Source: Rhizobiaceae bacterium
Lineage (GTDB): Bacteria > Pseudomonadota > Alphaproteobacteria > Rhizobiales > Rhizobiaceae
Length of the DNA: 64,000 bases
Assembly (NCBI GenBank): GCA_017643025.1
Contig: JAEPOG010000003.1
Span: 434,001 to 498,000 of the forward strand
Direction of reading: 5' to 3'
The notes under the pieces were generated by a model. That model saw nothing but the letters and a program-made list of their open reading frames with translations, was not told the origin of the DNA and made no database searches. Both the position numbers and the translations under genes were made by a program. Shown here piece after piece: positions 55,696 through 64,000 of this stretch. Position 1 is the stretch's first letter. Every line of letters starts with the position of its first letter.

Positions 55696-56166
55696 TTATC
55701 CCCGCGCCGCCGCAGCACCCTCCAAGCCGAAGCGTTCGCCGATGCGCTTCGCCAGCCGATCGCGAACGCCGCGATAGGCATGCATGATCTGGTCGCGCGT
55801 GCCTCGTGCGTCGGTCGGGTCGGGTGTCGGCCAGTATTCCACCTCGACAGCCTCCGTGCGTGTAAGCTCCAGCGCGGCGTGGTGCGCTTCCGGCGAAAGC
55901 GTGACGATCAGGTCGAAATAGTCGTCCTCCAGATCGTCCAGCGTACGCGGCTGCCGCTCTCCGAGCGAAAGATTGCTTTCCGCCAGAACCGCGTCGACGA
56001 ACGGGTCGCGCTCACCGCGCCGCACCCCGGCAGAGGCGACGAACACCGAGCGCGGCAAAACGGTCTTCGCGATCGCCTCCGCCATCGGCGAACGCACGGC
56101 GTTCATGCCGCACAGGAACAGCACGGAACCCGGCAGTCGTTTTGCGACCTCCCCGTCCCCGGTCAC
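55696..56166 (-). CDS. Low-molecular-weight protein-tyrosine-phosphatase-like protein
   Basis: In this 156-residue protein the active-site P-loop is C19-GMNAV-R25-S (CX5RS) and the general-acid aspartate is in WPTPDPTD near residue 120. The fold also includes ArsC-type arsenate reductases, but the DPT/DP loop and the genome context (between UPF0262 and infA) fit the conserved phosphatase-like member of this operon. Substrate unknown. The start lies two bases after the UPF0262 stop, so translation is coupled. An N-terminal tail of 12 residues precedes the fold. Confidence 0.87.
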   Translation of the reverse strand: MTGDGEVAKRLPGSVLFLCGMNAVRSPMAEAIAKTVLPRSVFVASAGVRRGERDPFVDAVLAESNLSLGERQPRTLDDLEDDYFDLIVTLSPEAHHAALELTRTEAVEVEYWPTPDPTDARGTRDQIMHAYRGVRDRLAKRIGERFGLEGAAAARG

Positions 56167-56168
56167 GG

Positions 56169-56651
56169 TCAGCCCCGCCAGTGCAATACGCAGACCAGGG
56201 TAAACAGACGCCGGGCCGTATCGAAATCCATGTCGATCTTGCCGGACAGGCGGTCCATCAGCGTTTGCGAGCCTTCGTTGTGCATGCCGCGACGGCCCAT
56301 GTCGATCGCCTCGATCTGGCTCGGCGTCGATGTACGGATTGCCTCGTAATAGCTTTCGCAGATCAGGAAATAATCCTTCACGATGCGCCGGAAAGGCGTC
56401 AGCGACAGGATGTGGGTGACAACGTCGGCGTCCTTCTCATCGCTGATCGCAAACACCAGCCGCGACTCCGCCAGCGACAGCTTGAGCTTGTATGGCCCGC
56501 CCTCGTGGCCGACCGGCCGGAAGCTGTTTTCCTCGATCAGGTCGAAGATCGCGACGGCCCGCTCATGTTCGATGTCGGGTGTCGAGCGCCCGATCGATTC
56601 GTCGAGCACGACGTCGATCAGGCGGGCGTTCTCGGGCAGCGGCTCCGCCAT
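56169..56651 (-). CDS. UPF0262 family protein
   Basis: This 160-residue cytosolic protein contains long conserved blocks known from UPF0262 ([53 protein letters not shown]). No function is established. It is nearly always found between hisD and the phosphatase-like gene in Rhizobiales, as here. Gaps are 10 bases to hisD and two to the next gene, so all are one operon. Confidence 0.93.
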   Translation of the reverse strand: MAEPLPENARLIDVVLDESIGRSTPDIEHERAVAIFDLIEENSFRPVGHEGGPYKLKLSLAESRLVFAISDEKDADVVTHILSLTPFRRIVKDYFLICESYYEAIRTSTPSQIEAIDMGRRGMHNEGSQTLMDRLSGKIDMDFDTARRLFTLVCVLHWRG

Positions 56652-56660
56652 TGCGCCGGC

Positions 56661-57953
56661 CTAGAGGTTGAGCCGCAGCGCGACCGAGCGCGCATGGGCG
56701 TCCAGGCCCTCGGCTTCCGCGAGGCGGATTGCCGCCGGCGCCAGCGCGCGAAGCTGCTCGGGCCCGAGTTTCAGGATCGAGCTGCGCTTGACGAAGTCGA
56801 GTACGGAAAGGCCTGACGAGAACCGCGCCGACCGCGCCGTCGGCAGCACGTGGTTGGAGCCGCCGACATAGTCGCCGATCACCTCGGGCGTGTGGCGCCC
56901 GAGGAAAATTGCGCCGGCATTGGTGATCCTGTCGGCCAGCGCGTCGGGATCGTCCACGGCGAGTTCGACATGCTCGGCTGCAATGCGGTTTGCCAGCGCC
57001 GGCGCATCGTCAAGAGAGCGCACGAGGATGATGGCGCCGAAGTCGCGCCAGCTTGCGGCCGCGGTCTCTCGCCTCGGCAAGAGCGCGAGTTGCCGCTCGA
57101 CCGCGCCCTCGACGGCATCGGCGAGTTCCTCATCGCGCGTGACAAGGATCGACTGCGCCGCCGTGTCGTGTTCGGCCTGCGCCAGTAGGTCGGCGGCAAT
57201 CCATTCGGGATCGTTGTCGGCGTCGGCGAGGACCAGCACCTCGGACGGGCCGGCGATCATGTCGATGCCGACAGTGCCGAAGACCTGCCGCTTGGCGGCG
57301 GCGACATAGGCGTTACCCGGGCCGACGATCTTGGCGACCGGCCTGATCGTTTCGGTGCCATAGGCAAGTGCCGCAACCGCCTGCGCGCCGCCGATACGGT
57401 AGATTTCGTCAACGCCGGCAAGCTTCGCCGCCGCTAGCACCAGCGGGTTGATTGCTCCCCCGGGGGAGGGGACGACCATGACGATCCGCCCAACGCCGGC
57501 GACCCGCGCCGGCACCGCGTTCATCAGCACGGAACTCGGATAGGCGGCGGTGCCGCCGGGCACATACAGGCCAACGGACTCGATCGCGCTCCATCGCCAG
57601 CCGAGTTCGACGCCGAGGGCGTCCGTGTAGCGCTCATCCTTTGGCATCTGCCGCTCATGATGCGAACGGATGCGCTGGTGCGCGAACTCGAGTGCCGCGC
57701 GGGTCTCGCCGTCGATGCCAGCTGCTGCCGCCTCGATTTCGGTTTCGGCTATCCGGATGCCGGTCTCTGCAAGGTCGATCCTGTCGAACTTCTTCGACAG
57801 TTCGATCAGCGCCGCATCGCCCTCGGCGCGCACGCGGGCGATGATGTCGCGCACGGCGGTATCGACGTCCGCGGAAACCTCGCGCTTGGCCGCCAGCAGT
57901 GCCGCGAAGCGTTGCTCGAAATCGGCCGACCTGCTGTCGAGGCGGATCGCCAC
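56661..57953 (-). CDS. hisD: Histidinol dehydrogenase
   Basis: In this 430-residue enzyme the NAD and histidinol pocket segments are intact (LYVPGGTAAYPSSVLMNAVPA, GGAQAVAALAYGTE, AGPSEVLVLADADNDP). Also intact are the zinc and catalytic residues in AAEHVELAVDDP and HVLPTARSARFSSGLSV. It oxidises histidinol to histidine in two steps, the end of histidine synthesis. Other his genes are not in the window, as usual in rhizobia. It follows DUF2948 by 10 bases. Confidence 0.97.
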   Translation of the reverse strand: MAIRLDSRSADFEQRFAALLAAKREVSADVDTAVRDIIARVRAEGDAALIELSKKFDRIDLAETGIRIAETEIEAAAAGIDGETRAALEFAHQRIRSHHERQMPKDERYTDALGVELGWRWSAIESVGLYVPGGTAAYPSSVLMNAVPARVAGVGRIVMVVPSPGGAINPLVLAAAKLAGVDEIYRIGGAQAVAALAYGTETIRPVAKIVGPGNAYVAAAKRQVFGTVGIDMIAGPSEVLVLADADNDPEWIAADLLAQAEHDTAAQSILVTRDEELADAVEGAVERQLALLPRRETAAASWRDFGAIILVRSLDDAPALANRIAAEHVELAVDDPDALADRITNAGAIFLGRHTPEVIGDYVGGSNHVLPTARSARFSSGLSVLDFVKRSSILKLGPEQLRALAPAAIRLAEAEGLDAHARSVALRLNL

Positions 57954-57963
57954 CGGACCGCCC

Positions 57964-58398
57964 CTAGACGCCGTGGCGGGGTCGCGCGGCCGCCTCCCAG
58001 GCGCCGCCGAGATCGCCGAGCTGCACCTCGATCACCTCGACATTGAGAGAGATGGCGGCGCCGCCGGCGAATATGAGGACGATCTCACCCGCCGGCGCAT
58101 CAGTCGCCGCGAAGTCTATGGCGAGCAGCGAGAGCACGGTATCTGGGCTTGTCCGGTCGATGCCGACGGAACGCATGGCGAGCACGCGATTGAAGTGAAG
58201 CACGCTGCGCCGGCGCTCGCCGCGCCGCGAGAAGAAGCGCCGCTTCTTTTCCCACGCATAACGGTTGATCGGGATGGCGAGCTGCTTGTCGGCGGCGCTG
58301 AAGTGGATTTCGCCCACGCGCGTCACCGCGTCCTGGACATGGGCGGACACGATCTGGAGGTCCTGCTCGTCGAGGGCGACAAGTCTGAGCGGTTGCAT
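57964..58398 (-). CDS. DUF2948 family protein
   Basis: This 144-residue protein has the DUF2948 pattern (MQPLRLVALDEQDLQIVSAHVQDA; FAINRYAWEKKRRFFSRRGERRRSVLHF is read here as PINRYAWEKK and the rest). No function is known. It sits between murA and hisD, the conserved position. The start ATG 58398 is chosen because the protein's conserved part begins there; the frame is open to 58464. The gap to murA is 88 bases. Confidence 0.9.
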   Translation of the reverse strand: MQPLRLVALDEQDLQIVSAHVQDAVTRVGEIHFSAADKQLAIPINRYAWEKKRRFFSRRGERRRSVLHFNRVLAMRSVGIDRTSPDTVLSLLAIDFAATDAPAGEIVLIFAGGAAISLNVEVIEVQLGDLGGAWEAAARPRHGV

Positions 58399-58485
58399 GG
58401 CAGGCGCTTCTTCGCTGCGGCTGACGGGACGGCTTCTGTTAGGCGTTCTCGTGTTGCAGTGCAACCGCGCTGCGAGAAGCGTGGA

Positions 58486-59775
58486 CTATTCGCCGACGCG
58501 TTCCAGCTGTGCGCCGCACTGCGAGAGCTTCTGCTCCAGCCGCTCGAAGCCGCGGTCGAGATGGTAGACACGGTGCACCATCGTCTCGCCTTCGGCCGCC
58601 AGACCTGCGATGACCAGCGATACCGACGCCCTGAGGTCGGTCGCCATCACCGGCGCGCCCCTCAGCCGTTCGACGCCTTCAACGGTCGCCGTCTGACCCG
58701 ACAGCGATATGCGCGCGCCGAGCCGGGCCAGCTCCTGCACATGCATGAAGCGGTTTTCGAAAATGGTCTCGGTGATGCGCGAGCGCCCGCGCGCCTTGGT
58801 CATCAGTCCCATGAACTGCGCCTGCAGGTCGGTCGGGAAACCCGGAAACGGCTCGGTCCTGACATCGACCGCGTCGATGCCCGAGCCGTTGCGCCTGACC
58901 CGGATGCCGGAATTGACCGGCGTGATCTCCGCCCCCGTCTGCGCGATCGTCTCAAGGGCCGTCTCCAGCAGGTCGGGCCGCGCGCCTTCGAGCAGCACGT
59001 CGCCGCCGGCCATCGCCACGGCCATGGCATAGGTGCCGGTCTCGATCCGGTCGGGAATGACGCGGTGGCGCGCCCCGTTAAGGCGGTCCACACCGTCGAT
59101 TGTGATGGTCGATGTCCCGGCACCGGAAATGCGCGCGCCCATGGCGTTGAGGCAATCGGCAAGGTTTTCGACTTCCGGCTCGCGCGCGGCATTTTCGAGC
59201 ACCGTTTCGCCCTTGGCGAGCGCCGCTGCCATCATCAGCACATGCGTTGCGCCGACCGACACTTTCGGGAATGTGTAGCGCGCTCCGACGAGCCCCTTCG
59301 GAGCCCGTGCATTGACGTAGCCATTGTCGATGTCGATCTCGGTGCCGAGCGCCTTTAGCCCGTCGATGAAGAGGTCGACCGGCCGCGTGCCGATGGCGCA
59401 GCCGCCAGGCAGCGAGACCCGCGCCTGACCCATGCGGGCCACCAGCGGCCCGATGACCCAGAAGCTCGCCCGCATCTTGGAAACCAGCTCGTAGGGCGCG
59501 GTGGTGTCGACGATATTACCGGCAGTGAAATGGATGGTGCGCGAATAGCCCTGGCTCTGCTCCTCGCGCCGGCCGTTGACCGAATAGTCGACGCCATGAT
59601 TGCCGAGGATGCGGATGAGCTGTTCCACGTCGGCCAGATGCGGCACGTTGTCGAGCGTCAGCGTCTCGTCCGTCATCAGCGACGCGATCATCAGCGGCAG
59701 CGCGGCGTTCTTGGCGCCGGAAATGGGAATCGTGCCGTTGAGCTCGTTTCCGCCGACGATCCTGATGCGGTCCAT
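58486..59775 (-). CDS. murA: UDP-N-acetylglucosamine 1-carboxyvinyltransferase MurA
   Basis: In this 429-residue EPSP-synthase-fold enzyme the nucleotide site is in [19 protein letters not shown] (9-27). The catalytic cysteine, the fosfomycin target, is C126 in [14 protein letters not shown]. It transfers enolpyruvate to UDP-GlcNAc, the first committed step of peptidoglycan synthesis. With Cys rather than Asp at this position it should be fosfomycin-sensitive. It heads the minus-strand block murA-DUF2948-hisD-UPF0262. Confidence 0.98.
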   Translation of the reverse strand: MDRIRIVGGNELNGTIPISGAKNAALPLMIASLMTDETLTLDNVPHLADVEQLIRILGNHGVDYSVNGRREEQSQGYSRTIHFTAGNIVDTTAPYELVSKMRASFWVIGPLVARMGQARVSLPGGCAIGTRPVDLFIDGLKALGTEIDIDNGYVNARAPKGLVGARYTFPKVSVGATHVLMMAAALAKGETVLENAAREPEVENLADCLNAMGARISGAGTSTITIDGVDRLNGARHRVIPDRIETGTYAMAVAMAGGDVLLEGARPDLLETALETIAQTGAEITPVNSGIRVRRNGSGIDAVDVRTEPFPGFPTDLQAQFMGLMTKARGRSRITETIFENRFMHVQELARLGARISLSGQTATVEGVERLRGAPVMATDLRASVSLVIAGLAAEGETMVHRVYHLDRGFERLEQKLSQCGAQLERVGE

Positions 59776-59897
59776 GAAAATGCCCTTCCGGCCCCGTCCC
59801 GGGCCGAGTTCGAAAGTGGTGTGACGGTCTAGACCAACGGTCCGGGGGGTTCAAGAACAGCCGGTTGTTCCAGCCAGCCTATCGTCGAACATGGTTT

Positions 59898-60071
59898 TCA
59901 TGTGTCCCGCCGCGACGATTCCCGCTCGCCATCGACGGCGGTAGCGCCGTCGTCGTGCTCAGCGCCGCGCTCGCGCGCCTGCTGCTTGCGCCGCGCGAGA
60001 TTGGCCCGCAGCTCGCGCGCCAGCCGCTCCTTGCGCGCATCTTTCGGCGGTTTTTTCTCGCGCGAATTCAT
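59898..60071 (-). CDS. Short basic hypothetical protein, 57 residues
   Basis: A short frame runs from ATG 60071 to TGA 59898. It reads MNSREKKPPKDARKERLARE, then a helix rich in Arg, Lys and Ala (ELRANLARRKQQARERGAE), then an acidic tail (HDDGATAVDGERESSRRDT). The amphipathic RERL-x-x-LRANL-x-RRKQQAR pattern is one I have seen in small alphaproteobacterial proteins near murA. Function unknown; a nucleic-acid or ribosome contact is only a guess. There is a weak AGGAG 16 bases upstream. Confidence 0.65.
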   Translation of the reverse strand: MNSREKKPPKDARKERLARELRANLARRKQQARERGAEHDDGATAVDGERESSRRDT

Positions 60072-60180
60072 GACGTTGCGTTACCGGCTCCTGCTTCTTC
60101 GACGCTGCTCAGCAGCATTGAGAATACAGCCTCGCTACCGGCACTGCCATGCCCGGCCTGGCGCTGTTTCCAATTGCGGT

Positions 60181-60196
60181 CCAGCGCTTGCGCTGG
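60181..60196. repeat. CTTG-tetraloop hairpin before tRNA-Thr
   Basis: CCAGCG and CGCTGG pair around CTTG, a stable tetraloop. It lies between the 57-residue gene and tRNA-Thr, 37 bases upstream of the tRNA. Role unknown. Confidence 0.35.
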
Positions 60197-60232
60197 CCAT
60201 TTCGTTGTGGCAGAAGCGCCGCACCTTTCCGG

Positions 60233-60307
<75 letters not shown>

Positions 60308-60394
60308 TTTTCCGATCAGGCACGGTTACTCCCGGATGGTACTTGGGCACCATGGGCTCGCGCTGTCGGCCGACTGACGACCGTTCGAAAGCTC

Positions 60395-61237
60395 TTATCT
60401 TACCGTAGTCGCCAATCGAAATTCTCTTCCCGCGACGTTCTCTATATATCTCTTCTCATCAGCGGAAATTTGGTTCTCTACCCCTCTGAAATTCTGATTT
60501 ACGGTCGAAATAATGGAGTTGCTGAGTATGTTCATGGTGTTTTGCACCTGAGGGGTCCTGTTCAGCGACTTGTAAACCAGCATTGCGTCTAGATAGAATC
60601 TGAGCGTGAGGCTGTAAGCCCCCACCTTTGGATTGCTCAAATAGCTATTGAATTGCTCCCTGCTTAGATTGCGGATCAGGAAGAAATCGCCGTCACACAT
60701 GCCTTTTCCTGAATCGGAATTCCAATGCACGCAGTCGACGTGGAAAATCGGGCTCCCTCCCGGAGGATGCCCGGCATGCCGGGCCTCGTGAACCAGGACT
60801 GAAGCACCCACAATCCCCAGCGGCACACCCTTGGAAGTATACTCTTCGAAAAACGATCGGCTGATAAATACTTCTTCGCTCCCTGCTTCTAATACATACG
60901 CTGAGGCTTCTGGGCGGTGTGCCCCCCTAGTTATTGTTCTCACGTTCTCGCGAATGTAGTCATAGTACATGACAGGATAAAGTCTACTGTCACCATGCTT
61001 GTTCAGGTTAGCGCCATCATAGTCAAGCCTATGCACCCAGTAAAACATCTCCGCAACGGTTGACTCTTCTGATGGGCAACTGAAATCACTTGACCATCCC
61101 TTCATGTCGAAGTCGCGATTGATGCGCATCCATGTATTATGGAGATACTCACATTGCACTGAGGACGAGTGTGAATTTTTTTCGCTCAAAATAAGAAAGA
61201 GAGTTGAAACAAAAACAATCGCCAGAATTTTCAACAT
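60395..61237 (-). CDS. Secreted HExxH putative metallopeptidase, AT-rich
   Basis: This 280-residue protein has a signal peptide (about 1-24, MLKILAIVFVSTLFLILSE) and four cysteines (29, 54, 169, 181) that suggest an oxidised, exported fold. The segment VLVHEARHAGH has a zinc-binding HExxH (H150, E151, H154) with H157 just after, and a second cluster FHVDC...HW...CDGD. I do not recognise a named family; peptidase activity is inferred. Base composition and codon use are far more AT-rich than every neighbour (many AAT, TCT, ATA, TTT codons). It abuts tRNA-Thr, which together suggests recent transfer. No integrase or direct repeat is visible. Confidence 0.78.
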   Translation of the reverse strand: MLKILAIVFVSTLFLILSEKNSHSSSVQCEYLHNTWMRINRDFDMKGWSSDFSCPSEESTVAEMFYWVHRLDYDGANLNKHGDSRLYPVMYYDYIRENVRTITRGAHRPEASAYVLEAGSEEVFISRSFFEEYTSKGVPLGIVGASVLVHEARHAGHPPGGSPIFHVDCVHWNSDSGKGMCDGDFFLIRNLSREQFNSYLSNPKVGAYSLTLRFYLDAMLVYKSLNRTPQVQNTMNILSNSIISTVNQNFRGVENQISADEKRYIENVAGREFRLATTVR

Positions 61238-61418
61238 GCGTTCTCCCCGGATTGTGGTGACATGGACAATTCATATCGAGAAATGCCTGGCAGGAGCCCG
61301 TGAACCCATGCCCACTAGCTCATGTCATCGTGAACGCCGCGGATGCAATCTTTACACATCACGAGCGAAGTTGTGAGAAGTCGTCAGCAGCAGCGCCGGT
61401 CCACGACCATCGGCCCGC

Positions 61419-62537
61419 TCAATGCACCTTGCGTACCATGTCGCGCAGGAAGTTCTTCAGAGGCTTCGAGCGGTGGTAGACGGCGGCGACGGCCTGCCCC
61501 TTGAGGCTGAGCGACACCGACAGATTGTCGAGCTGCACCTCGCGCGCCGCGAAGTCGCTCTTGTAGCGCGAGCCGCCAAGACCTGCGTCAAAATGCGTGT
61601 CGCCACGCACGCTGCGCTCCCAGATCAGGTCGTGCAGAGACTGGATGCCGGGCGCGTATGTGCCGAAATTGTCGATGTCGGCGGCGCACAGGATCGAGTG
61701 AACGCAATCCTTGCCCATCACGCCGAAATCGGCGGAAACGATCTTGCCGTCGACCATGATGCCCGAGGTGACGGTCTCGCCAGTGGCCGCGCCTTCCAGC
61801 GCGCAGGCCTTGTAAAAGGCGAAATAGGCGTCGCTTGCCAGCACGTCGCCCTTGAAGCGGCGTGAGCGCTCGGTGCGGATGAATTCCATCGCCGCGTCGA
61901 TTTCCTCGGGCGTCGTGAATGTCTGCCACTGAACGTTGTCGTGGTCGCCTTCCATCTTGCGGCGGCGGCGGTCGATGTTCTTCCTGAACCCCTTCTTCAG
62001 GTTCTGGCGGCGCCATTCCTCGAAGGCGCCTGGTTCCAAGTCGATGACATAGGCGCTGTTCTCGCAGCTCGAGCGTTCTGCCTTGCCGAACAGCCGGTCG
62101 AGCACCGCCTCGTCGCGGCCGACCTTGCGCAGGAAGAGGATGTCGGCGAAAGCGATGTGGTCGGCAATCGCGGACCGCACGGTTTCGTCCGCGGCAAGCG
62201 CCTCAAGCGTCTCCGCCGTGCACACGATACGATTATAGTCGGAAACGCCAAGGTCCGCCGCCTGCACCATCGTGACCCCGGCAACATCCTGCCGGATCAG
62301 CGGGAACACGGCCTTCAGCCTGCCGCCCTGGCGCACTGTGAGAATAACCGGCTTCGCGCCAACGCCCGGCACCAGCACGCGATATAGCTGGTCGAGCCAC
62401 AGCGGGCTCTGGAAGCCGCTCACCTCGCAGCCGTCATAGAGCGCGCGATACTCGTCCGAGCGGAAGTCGAACGTGTTTTCGACCGCCACTGCCGTGGTTT
62501 CAGCGGGTCCCGTCTTCCCGTTGAAATGCATGGTCAT
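61419..62537 (-). CDS. GNAT / CelD-BcsL-like acyltransferase (FemAB-like fold)
   Basis: This 372-residue protein has a C-terminal acetyltransferase domain (about 180-340) with FRKNIDRRRRKMEGD, the FIRTERSRRFKGD stretch and an HFDAGLGGSRYKSDFAAREV end typical of the BioF2-like/CelD group. Such proteins acylate cell-surface polysaccharide precursors. The neighbouring flippase supports a role in exopolysaccharide synthesis; the acyl donor and sugar target are unknown. It lies after a 181-base gap from the AT-rich gene, and composition returns to normal here. Confidence 0.8.
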   Translation of the reverse strand: MTMHFNGKTGPAETTAVAVENTFDFRSDEYRALYDGCEVSGFQSPLWLDQLYRVLVPGVGAKPVILTVRQGGRLKAVFPLIRQDVAGVTMVQAADLGVSDYNRIVCTAETLEALAADETVRSAIADHIAFADILFLRKVGRDEAVLDRLFGKAERSSCENSAYVIDLEPGAFEEWRRQNLKKGFRKNIDRRRRKMEGDHDNVQWQTFTTPEEIDAAMEFIRTERSRRFKGDVLASDAYFAFYKACALEGAATGETVTSGIMVDGKIVSADFGVMGKDCVHSILCAADIDNFGTYAPGIQSLHDLIWERSVRGDTHFDAGLGGSRYKSDFAAREVQLDNLSVSLSLKGQAVAAVYHRSKPLKNFLRDMVRKVH

Positions 62538-62636
62538 TCCGATCCCCCGGTATTCCTTCCTCGTTCATCTTCCCGCATCCCCATGCGGCATGTCACTTAT
62601 ATGTCCTGTGTATACACAAACCGTCTTTCCGGACCG

Positions 62637-64000
62637 TTATTCGGCCGCGACCGGAACAGCTGCGCTGTCTCCCCGTTTGAGAAGCCGCAGCACCGAGCCG
62701 TCGAACCCGGCCAGCCGCTGCGTCGAATAGCTGAGCGCCAGCGCCAGAAGGACGAACGAGACCGCCGAGGCGCTGACGGCGCCCATGATCCCGAACAGCG
62801 GCACCAGCACGAAGAAGCCGGTCGCGCGCAGCGCCACCGAACCCGCGATGATGCCAAGATAGCGGCCTTCGTGGCCGGTCAGCATCAGTATTGGCGCGCA
62901 TGGCTGCGCGGCCGCCGCGGCCGCCGTGCCGAGGCAAAGCACGATCAGGGCAGGGTAATATTCGACATAGTCCGGGCTGATGAAGCCGAGCGCCAACTTG
63001 CCGCCGACGACGATGGCCAGGATGCCCATCGCGATCATGCCGAGAAGCATGACGGCCATCAGGTTGAGAAGCCGCGAGAGGCTTTCATATTCGCCTCTGT
63101 AGTAGAGATCGGGCACATGCCGGCTGGCGAACAGATGCACACCGTCCGACGCCGACGCGAAGATGTTGGCGAAGCGGGTGGTGACGAAATAGCCGCCGGC
63201 GATCGCCGGTGTAGTCAGCACGCCCATGATCAGCACGTCGAGGTACTGGTTGGCGGCTTCCAGACCGGTCGAAAACCAGAGCCGCATCGAACGCGCTGTC
63301 CATGTGCCGGCGTCCGCTTGCGGCTTGATGCCGGCGATGCCGGGGAAACGGGTGGTGATCCGGCGCAGGAAGACGATCGCGTGCAGAACGATACCGACCG
63401 CCGAACCGCCGGCCAGAAGGTACAACACGGTCGAAACGTCGGCCGCCGCGTGTGTCGCGAGGTCGTAGGCGAGATACGCAATCGCTGGCAGCACCGGCAG
63501 AAGATTGCCGAAGCCGTCACCGGCGCCCACGCCCTTGGAGGCGCGCAGCAGATGCGCCGTCGTCTGGATGGCTGCGTAGAGCACGAGGTAGACCGTGGCG
63601 GCGCGGGCAAGCGAAGCGCCGTAGGAGGCGTCGGCCCAGAAATAGAAGGCGCATGCCGCCGCCATCGTGCCGGCCAGCCAAAGCAGCGCGCTGAAGCGCA
63701 GCGCGCCCTTCAGGGTCGCCGGGTCGTCGGCGGCCGAATATTCGTTCCAGCTGCGCATCAGCAGGATCTGCTGGCCGACGGTGGCGACGATGCCGACCAG
63801 CCCGACCGCTGAGAACAGGATCGAGTAGATACCGAATTCGACTTCCTGCAGTACGTTTGCCGCAAGCGCGATCAGCGCAAAGTTGAAGACCATCATGGAG
63901 GCCTTCAGCACCAGCACGCCCGCCATGCCCCTGACGGACGGCTCGCGCGCCAGCGCCACCAGCTTGGCTCGCCAGCCTCCGCCCGCCGCAAATCGATCGC
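62637..64000 (-). CDS. Polysaccharide flippase (Wzx/MOP family), 5' end beyond window
   Basis: The visible part (at least 440 residues) is a polytopic protein with about 12-14 helices and the Wzx/oligosaccharide flippase pattern (LVLKASMMVFNFALIALAANV at the first helix, FGIYSILFSAVGLVGIVATVGQQ). It would translocate lipid-linked sugar units across the inner membrane. A GTG at 63959 is possible, but the frame stays open to 64000 with coding-like sequence (RAKLVALAREPSVRGMAG), so the true start may lie outside. Same strand as the acyltransferase, 100 bases upstream of it, and probably the same operon. Confidence 0.85.
   Translation of the reverse strand, partial: DRFAAGGGWRAKLVALAREPSVRGMAGVLVLKASMMVFNFALIALAANVLQEVEFGIYSILFSAVGLVGIVATVGQQILLMRSWNEYSAADDPATLKGALRFSALLWLAGTMAAACAFYFWADASYGASLARAATVYLVLYAAIQTTAHLLRASKGVGAGDGFGNLLPVLPAIAYLAYDLATHAAADVSTVLYLLAGGSAVGIVLHAIVFLRRITTRFPGIAGIKPQADAGTWTARSMRLWFSTGLEAANQYLDVLIMGVLTTPAIAGGYFVTTRFANIFASASDGVHLFASRHVPDLYYRGEYESLSRLLNLMAVMLLGMIAMGILAIVVGGKLALGFISPDYVEYYPALIVLCLGTAAAAAAQPCAPILMLTGHEGRYLGIIAGSVALRATGFFVLVPLFGIMGAVSASAVSFVLLALALSYSTQRLAGFDGSVLRLLKRGDSAAVPVAAE

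Noticed and set aside
60308..61420. Integrase or att-site duplication linked to tRNA-Thr
   Set aside because: No recombinase gene is present and I cannot find a second copy of the tRNA 3' end in the following 1.1 kb, so island integration remains only an inference from composition.
62526..63812. A 428-codon plus-strand frame opposite the flippase
   Set aside because: Extremely rich in Arg/His/Gln/Asp without hydrophobic core; the opposite strand encodes a clear multi-helix flippase.

Overview
The window is a dense, GC-rich stretch of alphaproteobacterial chromosome. The gene families point to the Hyphomicrobiales (rhizobia and relatives), probably a Phyllobacteriaceae-like genus. The markers are DUF1150, OlsB, ActS/ActR, MmcB, UPF0262, DUF2948, a malic enzyme with a phosphotransacetylase tail, and the murA-DUF2948-hisD-UPF0262-infA-maf-yacG order. 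The genus is inferred from memory of these families, not from a search. Almost all of the window is core housekeeping DNA. I see no prophage, transposase, CRISPR array, rRNA operon or restriction system.

Left part (1-31 kb). A minus-strand block lptC-lptA-lptB-rpoN-hpf-ptsN couples lipopolysaccharide export, sigma-54 and the nitrogen PTS. It is followed by sppA-ihfB-lapA, an ornithine-cyclodeaminase-family gene, a secreted double-caspase protein, and two RNA methyltransferases leading into lspA and acuI. lspA and acuI share one unbroken reading frame. Then come a hybrid sensor kinase, olsB (ornithine lipids), a membrane-anchored EEP-family protein, ytoQ, malic enzyme diverging from mutS, an unknown membrane protein, glnD, murJ, an EamA exporter and trpS.

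Middle (31-46 kb). A universal stress protein is followed by an NfuA-type iron-sulfur scaffold gene with an Irr-type (ICE) box, a lipoprotein L,D-transpeptidase, an unknown gene, mmcB, the redox two-component pair actS/actR, the hrpB helicase and a YnjBCD-type ABC importer. Next come a small secreted protein, an orphan DUF1045-phnN pair from phosphonate metabolism, and an overlapping bfd-bfr iron-storage pair. The bfd promoter carries a perfect inverted repeat and a second ICE-like palindrome. pyrE lies upstream of it.

Right part (46-64 kb). This holds a sugar operon: a LacI regulator, a solute-binding protein, two permeases, a MalK/UgpC ATPase, and a fused Gfo/Idh/MocA plus aldo/keto reductase enzyme. 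tRNA-Phe(GAA) and the conserved yacG-maf-infA-LMW phosphatase-UPF0262-hisD-DUF2948-murA block follow, then a 57-residue gene and tRNA-Thr(GGT). An AT-rich gene for a secreted HExxH protein sits against tRNA-Thr and looks acquired. The window ends inside polysaccharide genes (CelD/FemAB-like acyltransferase and a Wzx-type flippase cut by the right edge).

The most interesting points are the lspA-acuI frame fusion, the tandem caspase with a lost histidine and a consensus EF-hand, two matching iron-response boxes, and the AT-rich metallopeptidase-like gene beside tRNA-Thr. No multi-gene system that is clearly new is visible.
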